From: Mercenaria mercenaria
Taxonomy: Eukaryota; Mollusca; Bivalvia; Venerida; Veneridae
Assembly: GCF_021730395.1 (NCBI RefSeq)
Contig: NC_069373.1
Coordinates: forward strand, 14,898,001-14,962,000
Length of the DNA: 64,000 nucleotides
Direction of reading: 5' to 3'
The notes below the pieces were generated by a model that was not told the DNA's origin, searched no databases, and worked only from the letters and a program-made list of their open reading frames with translations. Position 1 is the first letter of the stretch; each line of letters begins with the position of its first letter. The position numbers and the translations under genes are program-made. This document shows positions 56,969-64,000 of this stretch, one piece after another.

Positions 56969-57816
56969 TAGCTCGACTATTCAAAGAATAGGGGAGCTAT
57001 CCTACTCGCCCCGGCGTCGGCGTGAGCGTTAGCGTACACTAGCGTGAGCGTCACACAAATGTTAAAGTTTCCGTACCACCCCAAATATTGCTTTGATATT
57101 TTGCATACTTGTTTACCATCATGACCCCAGTCTGTAAAAAGGAAGAGGCAACTCTATCAAGCATTTTGACTGAATTATGGCCCCTTTTCGACTTAGAATA
57201 TGCTTATTGTAATTTTAAAGTTTGCGTACCACCCCAAGCATTTTCAAAGTCCATTGAGATATTGCTTTCATATTTTGCATACTTGTTTACCACCATGACC
57301 CCATTCTGTAAAAAGGAGGAGGCAACTCTATCAAGCATTTTGACTGAATTATGGCCCCTTTTCGACTTAGAATATGCTTATTGTAATGTTAAAGTTTTAC
57401 TCATAGCTTAGGCGTAAAAAATGTGTTTGTTTCCGGTATCCCGACCTACCCTAAATTTTTGGCCCGACCCTAAATGTTTTTATGGCCTTAGAGAATATTT
57501 TTTTCAACTTTTTAACAAAATGATGCAAAACTGCACTTTTTATGCGTTAAATATGGCCAGTGATGTTAGAAATCAACTTACTGATGCTCTAAAGGCATAT
57601 CCCCCTTATTTGTAATCGTTTTTTGACAAAAAAATAATTTCCGAAAAGACTCCCTTAATAAAAAAAAAAATCCAAAAAAAAAAATAATTTTCCAACCTAC
57701 CTACCCTAATTTTTTGAGCATGTTACCGGAAACAAAGAATTGTTTGTTTTTAGGCCTTATTTTATACTATCAAGCACTGAGAATAGTCGAGCGCGCTGTC
57801 AACTGACGGCTCTTGT
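56969..57816 (+). mobile_element. HINE/pearl-like element, family A, third copy, with nested MITE
   Basis: It starts TTAGCTCGACTATTCAAAGA and ends GAATAGTCGAGC, hairpin GCTGTCAACTGACGGC, TCTTGTTTTT. Two units (ACTCTATCAAGCATTTTGAC, TGAATTATGGCCCCTTTTCG) remain. A family Z MITE at 57408-57759 occupies the 3' part. Confidence 0.75.
57408..57759. mobile_element. MITE, family Z, nested in family A element
   Basis: The left end is TTAGGCGTAAAAAATGTGTT, TGTTTCCGGTATCCCGACCT. The right end is GAGCATGTTACCGGAAACAA, TTTTTAGGCCTTA. TTA flanks both ends and may be the target duplication. It is the inverse orientation of the copies at 22840 and 37625. The frame 57421-57615 is a shadow of its conserved interior. 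Confidence 0.75.
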
Positions 57817-57938
57817 TTTTATATTAAGTTTTGGGTGCAGCAAGTGTAAAAATGTCAAGATTTTCTTGGAATAAGTCCGACTACTTCCTACCAAGGATAC
57901 CTAGTTTGCCTGCACACATTAGTTATTGATACCAAACG

Positions 57939-57946
57939 AAAAAAAA
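57939..57946 (-). terminator. RNA polymerase III terminator (T8) of the tRNA gene
   Basis: Eight A on the plus strand are eight T on the transcript strand. They start five bases after the discriminator of the tRNA-Arg gene, the expected place and form for a polymerase III stop. Confidence 0.85.
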
Positions 57947-57950
57947 GTAA

Positions 57951-58023
57951 CGATCTCGGCAGGACTCGAACCTGCAATCTCCTGATCCGTAGTCAGGCGC
58001 CTTATCCATTGGGCCACGAGACC
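57951..58023 (-). tRNA. tRNA-Arg (anticodon ACG)
   Basis: On the minus strand the 73 bases fold as a cloverleaf. The acceptor is GGTCTCG with CGAGATC (one G-U pair), with discriminator G. The D arm lies around GGCCCAATGGATAAGGC. The anticodon stem is CCTGA/TCAGG, with loop CTACGGA giving anticodon ACG. The T arm is GCAGG TTCGAGT CCTGC. The internal promoter boxes are intact: A box TGGCCCAATGG and B box GGTTCGAGTCC. There is no intron. A T-run follows at once. It looks functional. It reads CGU codons, and the wobble A would be edited to inosine. Confidence 0.95.
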
Positions 58024-58520
58024 TTCATGAAAGGGTGGAAGTAAATATTAAACTATATTGTTTTGTTTAGAAGGAAGATTTATTTATAGTCCCTACGTGG
58101 GGAAAACCATTTTCTTTGGTCAATAACTGACACCAATAGATGACTATGACCTTATGTTTCACATAATTTTTTAGGTAAAATAAATAACTTGTCTTAAATT
58201 CATAAATTTTGAAGTCACGTGACAATAATATATCGACTGGCGGAAATCATTATTATGGACTAAGTTTCCGGGTTTAACGTCTCCATCGCTCGGCAAGTGT
58301 AAGATACTTCGTTGTTATTCAAAAATGTTTACCAGTAAAATACATTTTGTTCATGATTTTACCAATTTATTGATACAAATAAAATTTGTGAATTGAAAAA
58401 CTTTTAAAGTGTAATAGAAGTCGGATAATATCCTCGTTGTACCAGTTTCAGTGACCCTAAGAATACCACTGGCAGAATCAGATAAATTGGGCTATTCCAG
58501 ATAATATCTGAACCCCCCCT
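58024..58520. other. no gene recognised
   Basis: This is unique AT-rich sequence between the tRNA gene and the minisatellite. A stop-free minus frame from the array runs on through it to 58404, including the hydrophobic IYLILPVVFLGSL, without any sign of being a gene. Confidence 0.35.
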
Positions 58521-58529
58521 ATGGAAGGC

Positions 58530-61010
58530 ACTTTTTTTTGTCCAAGGGGGGTATTTCCTGGCAGTTGTCCAGGGGGGGTCTGTCGAGGGGGGTGTTCTGG
58601 AAACGGTTTGTCCAAGGGGGTCTTTTTGGGCAAAAATGCCTCCCATAGTCCTGTCCAAGGGGGTCTGTCCAAGGGGGGTTCTCGAAAGAGTTTGTCCAAG
58701 GGGGTCTTTTTGGGCAAAAATGCCTTCCATAGGCTTGTCCAGTGGGGTCTGTCCAAGGGGGTTCTCGAAAAAGTTTGTCCAAGGGGGTCTTTTTGGGCAA
58801 AAATGCCTTCCATAGGCTTGTCCAGGGGGGGGTCTGTCCAAGGGGGGTTCTCGAAAGAGTTTGTCCAAGGGGGTCTTTTTGGGCAAAAATGCCTTCCATA
58901 GGCTTGTCAAGAGGGGTCTGTCCAAGGGGGGGTTCTGGAAACGGTTTGTCCAAGGGGGTCTTTTCGGGCAGGGGGGGGGGGGGGGTTGTCCAAGGGGGTT
59001 CTGGAAACGGTTTGTCGGGCAAAAATGCCTTCCATAGTCTTGTCCAAGGGGGGTTCTGGAAAGAGTTTGTCCAAGGGGTCTTTTCGGGCAAAAATGCCTT
59101 ACAGTCCTTTCCAGGGGGGTCTGTCCAAGGGGGTTCTCGAAAGAGTTTGTCCAAGGGGTCTTTTTGGGCAAAAATGCCTTCCATAGGCTTGTCCAGGGGT
59201 GTCTGTCCAAGGGGGGTTCTGGAAACGGTTTGTCCAAGGGGGTCTTTTCGGGCAGGGGGTGGGGGGGTTGTCCAAGGGGGTTCTGGAAACGGTTTGTCAG
59301 ACAAAAATGCCTTCCATAGTCTTGTCCAAGGGGGGTTCTGGAAAGAGTTTGTCCAAGGGGGTCTTTTCGGGCAAAAATGCCTTCCACAGTCCTTTCCAGG
59401 GGAGTTTGTCCAAGGGGTCTTTTTGGGCAAAAATGCCTTCCATAGGCTTGTCCAGGGGGGTCTGCCCAAAGGGGGGGTTCTGGAAACGGTTTGTCCAAGG
59501 GGGTCTTTTCAGGCAAAAATAACTTCCATAGGCTTGTCCAGGAGGGTCTGTCCAAGGGGGTTCTCGAAAGAGTTTGTCCAAGGGGGTCTTTTTGGGCAAA
59601 AATGCCTTCCATAGGCTTGTCCAGCGGGGTCTGTCCAAGGGGGATTCTCGAAAGAGTTTGTTCAATGGGGTCTTTTTGGGCAAAAATGGCTTCCGTAGGC
59701 TTGTCCGAGGCGGGAGGGGGGGGGATCTGTCCAAGGGGGTTCTGGAAACGGTTTGTCAGAGGGGTCTTTTCAGGCAAAAAAGCCTTCCATTGTCTTGTCC
59801 AGGGGTTTCTCTAAAGAGTTTGTCCAATTTAGATGGTTTTTTGGGGCAAAAATGCCTTTCATTGTCTTGTCCAGGGGGGTCTGACCAAGGGGGTCCCGAA
59901 ACGGTTTGTCCAAGGGGGTCTTTTTTTTGGACAAAATGCCTTCCATTGGGGTTCTGGAAACGGTTTGTCCAAAGGGGTCCTTTGGGCAAAAATGCTTCCA
60001 TATATACAGTCCTTGTCCAGGGGTTCTGGAAACGGTTTGTCTAAGAGGGTATTTAATTTTGTGGCATAAATGCCTTCCATATTCTTGTCCAGGGGGGTCT
60101 GTCCGAGGAAGGTTCTGGAAACGGTTTGTCCAAGGGGGTCTGTGTGTTCGGGTTTTACATCTTACTTTTTTCAGTCATATAAACGACGGGCCAAGGGTGT
60201 CTTTGGGCAAAAATGCTTGCCATAGTCTTGATGCCTTCCAAAGTCTTGTCCAGTGGAGTTCTGGAAACGGGTTGTCAAAGGAGGTTTTTCCCGCAAAAAT
60301 GCCATCACTAGACTTGATCAGAGGGGGGAGTGTCTGGAAACTGTTTATCTAAGAGGATCTTTTGGGGTCATAATCTTGTCCAGTGGGGTCTGCTCGAGAC
60401 TGGGTTGGTCTGAAACCTGCTTGTCTGGGGATCTTTATTTATGGGCAAAAATGCCTTGCATAGTCTTGTCTAGGATGGTTCTCAGAAGCTGGAGCATGGA
60501 GGTCTTTTCGGGCAAAAATGCCTTCTAATTCCTTGTCCAGGGTGGGGCATCTGGAAACAGTTTGTCCAAGGGGGTCTTTTCAAGCAGAAATGCCTTCTGT
60601 AGCCTTGCCTTAATGGTTTGTCCAAGGGGTCTGGAAACATATTGTCCAAGGTGGTCTTTTCAGGTCAAATGCCTTCTGTAATCTTCAGCTTCTCAGAGGG
60701 GTCCTTTTCAGCAAAAAATGCCAAAACATTTGCCTGGGCAGGGGGTGGGGTCAATCAGAGGGTGGGTCATGTTTAAGACTGTTAAGCCATTTGTCCAAGG
60801 GGTCTTTTGTGCAAAAATGCCTTCTATATAATTGTGTCTGGGAGGGGGTCTTCTAAGGGTGTCGATAAGCAGTTTGCGCAAGCTAGGGTGTCTTTTCAAG
60901 CAAAAATGCCTTCCGTAATCTGTCATGTCCGTGCGTCTCTCAGAGGGGGATCTATAAGCAGTTTGTCCAGGGGTCTTTTCTGTGGAAAATGCCATGCATA
61001 GTCTTAACTG
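58530..61010 (+). repeat. G-rich minisatellite, unit about 83 bp, about 29 units
   Basis: The unit reads GTCCAAGGGGGTCTTTTTGG, GCAAAAATGCCTTCCATAGG, CTTGTCCAGGGGGGTCTGTC, CAAGGGGGTTCTCGAAAGAG. Units from 58535 to about 59760 are very alike and alternate between CTCGAAAGAG and CTGGAAACGG forms. From 59760 to 61010 they decay. G-runs vary in length, up to 15 at 58971-58985. The unit has no stop codon in any minus-strand frame, which yields long open frames (minus 58404-59777, 457 codons; minus 58519-59469; plus 58742-59614). Because 83 is not a multiple of three, each frame cycles through all three readings. I take these as by-products of the repeat. Confidence 0.9.
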
Positions 61011-61244
61011 CAGGGTTTGGTAAATAATTCAGTCAGTTTCCACTATACTGATGTTTTCATTTAGTTGTTGGAAACAGGTAAAACAAGATAAAATATATTT
61101 GTATTCAAGTAAAGTTATATACCATACATGCACAAGTAGGATATATAAAATTATTTGGTGATCAAACATGAAAAAGTCTTGATACATAATAATTATGTTT
61201 GAGTAAATGATTTTTGTGTATGAATAAGCCTAACTTGATACAAC
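61011..61244. other. no feature seen
   Basis: This is a short AT-rich spacer between the minisatellite and the TTAA-flanked element. Confidence 0.4.
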
Positions 61245-61248
61245 TTAA

Positions 61249-62039
61249 GGTATTGGACCCCTAATAGTTATGTTTAAAAAATGGCATTTGCTTGGTATAT
61301 TCTTAAAGTCCACCATGTTTCGCACTGTGTTGCAAATTTTAAACAACTTTTACCGTGCCGTTTTTTGTAAATTTTGTATAATTTATGGTATTTCCTCAAG
61401 CTCAAGTAGAGACAAATTTCAATGTCATGGCCACTTTCTAAAACGTATGCAGAGAAGTCATTACACCATTAATTTTGATAAAAGAAACATCAAACAATTG
61501 TTAAACAATTATAAAACTGTAAATATCATTTTTTCTAGGGTGCCTCGAGTAAACTGATTTAATGAGACAGAATTCTAACTCCAACATTGAAAAATTAAGG
61601 CCGAATCCTGTGGGTCTGTTTTGAATTTTGCTCACTATATCAAAAATAACCTTGGGGCATATAAGTAAAACCTACCTGCATTTCTTCCACAATATGTAAT
61701 CTAAAGAACGAAGGCAAAATAGAGAACTTTTACCGCACGTAACTCAGTATATATTTTTAAAGATGTCTAACTCTACCCCTCCTGATTCAGAGGTAAATTC
61801 ACTTTGAACAGCAAGAAATCGCTTATAAAATGACTTTTTTTCCACTTTTGTACAATACATCCATAGTCTTGAAAGAAGTAAAAACTTACTAGAAAAAAGG
61901 AAAATATTGAAAAAAAAATTTGGTCCCAGTGGGGCTTGAACCTACGCCCTCCACCCCCTGAAAATTGCAGTCAAAGTAGGTTTATTGTAGGAATTGAATA
62001 CTCTTCAAAAAGGAGGTACTCTATCACGGGTCCAATACC
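61249..62039. mobile_element. TTAA-flanked MITE with perfect 12-bp TIRs (piggyBac-like target)
   Basis: It starts GGTATTGGACCC and ends GGGTCCAATACC, exact inverses, flanked by TTAA at 61245-61248 and 62040-62043. It is 791 bases with no transposase. Near the right end, on the minus strand, there is a tRNA-like 3' half (GGTTCAAGCCCCACTGGGAC, CA). A TTAA duplication indicates a piggyBac-type enzyme, though the terminal bases are not the usual CCC. Confidence 0.7.
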
Positions 62040-62043
62040 TTAA

Positions 62044-62460
62044 CTGGTATATGTGTATTCATATTTTGTCTTATTTAACCCTGCTATTATCTTGAGTTCA
62101 GATATCACAGTTTTTCGGCAGTTTGCATGCTGTTCATTTGCAACATGTTTGTGTAAATTCAGCAGAATGGAAGTTTCAATATTAATTTCTGTAGATAATT
62201 ATATTCCCTTAGACTTTGATAATTTGTCACAACATAAAATCTGCAAGTGTGAACAGGTGAACAGAGGAAAAAAATATTTCTTCTCCTAGCAATAATGTTG
62301 AATAAAGTATAAAGTCCAGTACAAGTTACACTTGATATCTGCAAAATTTCATCATGACAGAACATTATGATTGTTGAGTGACAGCTCTTGGAGAAAGTGG
62401 ATTTTGTGTGAAAATGTGAAAAATTTATTTGGGTGGTATAGCTTAGGTAAAAAAGATATT
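62044..62460. other. no feature seen
   Basis: The frame 62053-62289 (plus) has no recognisable motif. I see no paired repeats. Confidence 0.35.
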
Positions 62461-62463
62461 AGA

Positions 62464-62530
62464 CAAGAGCACCGCAATGCAGAGCAATATATACACTAGA
62501 AGGTATGACCTTTGACCCCTAAGTGTGAAC
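62464..62530 (-). mobile_element. 3' end of a family F HINE-like element, minus orientation
   Basis: On the plus strand, CAAGAGCACCGCAATGCAGA, GCAATATATAC is the inverse of the family F end (TTGCAGTGCTCTTG). About 65 bases are left, up to CTTTGACCCCTAAGTGTGAA, where another repeat begins. Confidence 0.6.
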
Positions 62531-62820
62531 AAAGGGTTATATCAGAGGATGGGAGAAAAATTAAAAGAACTTGACTGTTGAAGCCCAAAGGAATGGAACT
62601 ACAAAAGGAAGAAAATGCTAAGTCCACAGAAACAAACAATTCTAAGTCTACAAAAAAATTCCTTCCCAGGGACAGATATGTCAAAATACACCTAAAAATT
62701 GGAGGTACCATCCATGTTGTACCACAGAAAAGTGGTCTCAGTTTTTCCCTAAGGCCAGTAATAAAAAAGTTACAAAACAAGCTATTTATAGTAAAATAAA
62801 AGGGAAGTAATTTAAAAAAA
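62531..62820. repeat. unclassified interspersed repeat
   Basis: AGTTACAAAACAAGCTATTT and ATAGTAAAATAAAAGGGAAG, TAATTT at the right, and CAAAGGAATGGAACTACAAA inside, look like a widespread clam repeat that I recall but cannot name. It separates two family F pieces. The open frames on both strands (62496-62780 minus, 62578-62799 plus) are chance. Confidence 0.35.
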
Positions 62821-62860
62821 AATTATTGTGTGTGAACAAAAAGGGTCTGCCAAATAAAAA

Positions 62861-63261
62861 CAAGAGCACCGCAATGCAGAACAATTGTATTATACACAAG
62901 ATATAAATTCATATGACCTTTGACCCCTAAGTGTAACCTTGAGCTGAAGCAGGCTACCCAAAACATGCGCTCTGCACGTCGTCTTGATGTGTTGAACATT
63001 TGTGCCAAGTTTCTTTGAAATCTTTCAAGCTGTTCAAGAGTTACAGATCGGACACGAAACAAAGTCATATGACCTTTGACCCCTAAGTGTGACCTTGACC
63101 TTGAAGTGAGCCATCCAGAACATGCACTCTGCACCTTGTCTCTATGTGGTGAATATTTGTGTCAAGTTTCTTCAAAATCCTTCAAGGGTTTCAAGAGTTA
63201 AAGAACGGACACGAAATTGCTAACAGACAGACGGACACCGGGGGAATACTATAATACGTCC
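62861..63261 (-). mobile_element. HINE/pearl-like element, family F, minus orientation
   Basis: On the plus strand it starts CAAGAGCACCGCAATGCAGA and ends GACGGACACCGGGGGAATAC, TATAATAC. Two units are present (CATATGACCTTTGACCCCTA, TTGAACATTTGTGCCAAGTT, CAAGAGTTACAGATCGGACA). Half-site text GTGACCTTGACCTTGAAG is at about 63091. Confidence 0.65.
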
Positions 63262-63354
63262 ATACCTGCCCAACAACATTGAAGAATACAGTATAACGAA
63301 TACATCAGGTACATAACACTATAAATCATGATAGATTATATTTTAGTGACAGGT

Positions 63355-63735
63355 GTTGGAGAAAGTCTTTGTTTGCTGTCACCCAACCCCACTTTTTCAA
63401 GTTGGGTAGGTAGGTAGGCAATTCCATTTTTTTTGGTGGGGGGATTAGATGGGAGGATTATTATACTTTTACCAGTAGATATATGATTGTTTCTTACAGA
63501 ATATTTCTTCTGTAAAAATAAGACAAATCTGTATATGTGTTGTATAAAAGGATGAAATTAATTAATACAATTTAAACTTTCTTACTTACTATTTTGCTCA
63601 CTTGAAATATAATTGCGGCACTTGTCATATTGCAACTTAAAAGAAAATTGACCAGCATTGTCCAATAAAAACTTTTGGGGTAGGTAGGGAGACAGCAAAC
63701 AAACATATATTTAATTTTGGCCTTGGGTGATATAG
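63355..63735. mobile_element. divergent family Z-like MITE
   Basis: AAAGTCTTTGTTTGCTGTCA, CCCAACCCC on the left and GGGGTAGGTAGGGAGACAGC, AAACAAACATATA on the right are inverse and resemble the Z ends (TTTGTTTCCGGTA, GGTAGGTAGG). The ends of this copy have CTGTC in place of CCGGT, so it is a sister family. Confidence 0.55.
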
Positions 63736-63741
63736 GCTAAA

Positions 63742-64000
63742 AACAAGAGCTGGCACAATTGGTGACAAATGTCCCCGAAGTAGGCCCAAGAATGCCACAG
63801 TTGTACGTGCAAAAAAATCACGTATCATTTTGTGACCTTGACCTAAGAGGCTATGGTAATAAGCATGACACATCTCAATATGGTTAACATTTGTGTCAAA
63901 TTATTTTCAAATCCCTTGATAAATGGCAGAGTTATGGACCAGACAAGAAACACCTTTGACTTCTAAGTGTGACCTTGACCTTGGAGCTAGGGGTCTGGGT
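63742..64000 (-). mobile_element. HINE/pearl-like element, family J, minus orientation, runs off the window
   Basis: On the plus strand AAACAAGAGCTGGCACAATT, GGTGACAAATGTCCCC is the inverse of a hairpin plus CTCTTGTTT end. The array follows (CATTTTGTGACCTTGACCTA, AGTGTGACCTTGACCTTGGA). The 5' end lies beyond 64000. Confidence 0.6.

Noticed and set aside
58404-59777. A 457-codon minus-strand open frame, with overlapping 316- and 290-codon frames, as genes
   Set aside because: The repeat unit has no stop in any minus frame, unit length is not a multiple of three, G-run lengths vary freely between units and frames conflict. No signal, splice or start context supports coding. Kept as a finding only.
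61923-61975. A tRNA gene on the minus strand (GGTTCAAGCCCC ... ACCA)
   Set aside because: Only a T-arm-like 3' half is present; the T stem is imperfect, and no D arm, anticodon arm or A box can be found upstream.

Overview
This is a stretch of eukaryotic genome, AT-rich and dominated by interspersed repeats, most probably from a bivalve mollusc (heterodont or venerid clam type). The reasons are a spliced animal gene with full exon/intron structure, an abundance of short TIR elements and tandem-repeat-bearing elements of a kind I recognise from clam genomes, tRNA-derived SINEs with ATAA-type tails, and several broken LINEs plus a DIRS-type fossil. The species call rests on memory of repeat text, not on a search.

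The one intact host gene is SAMTOR (the BMT2-type S-adenosylmethionine sensor of the mTORC1 pathway) on the plus strand. It has five coding exons: 10949-11099, 14002-14115, 16063-16429, 22435-22549 and 28537-29127. All phases agree, giving a 445-residue protein with both known SAM-contact positions. Its 16.8 kb of introns are filled with mobile elements. A tRNA-Arg(ACG) gene lies at 57951-58023 on the minus strand. A degenerate intronless copy of part of MAP3K4 (MEKK4) lies at about 48240-49895. Two related copies of a short signal-peptide-like first exon, both on the minus strand, bracket that pseudogene and two LINEs.

Layout. 1-2.7 kb: little recognisable. 2.75-3.4 kb: a large hairpin. 3.57-5.27 kb: a TIR-bounded element carrying seven copies of a GTAACGTATCTG motif. 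5.68-7.68 kb: a Mutator-like element with a 9-bp target duplication, itself hit by a second element that also made a 9-bp duplication. 7.69-10.8 kb: a LINE split by a rolling-circle-type element. 10.9-29.8 kb: SAMTOR. 29.8-42 kb: a cluster of tandem-repeat-bearing elements. 42-46 kb: a DIRS-like fossil on the minus strand. 46.6-47.35 kb: a second long-TIR element with a 9-bp duplication. 48-57 kb: pseudogene, three LINEs, palindromic MITEs. 58.5-61 kb: a G-rich minisatellite of about 83-bp units. 61-64 kb: a TTAA-flanked MITE and further tandem-repeat elements running off the end.

The most striking pattern is that roughly twenty elements of at least nine sequence-distinct families share one plan: a T-rich target, a short inverted repeat at the 5' end, a central tandem array of 100-160-bp units, the matching inverted repeat near the 3' end, a small hairpin, then CTCTTGT or a close variant. 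This fits non-autonomous Helentron-type (HINE, pearl, DINE-1-like) elements. Their arrays carry many nuclear-receptor half-sites (AGGTCA), including perfect DR2 and DR1 arrangements, so they could seed receptor-binding sites through the genome; that functional step is inference.
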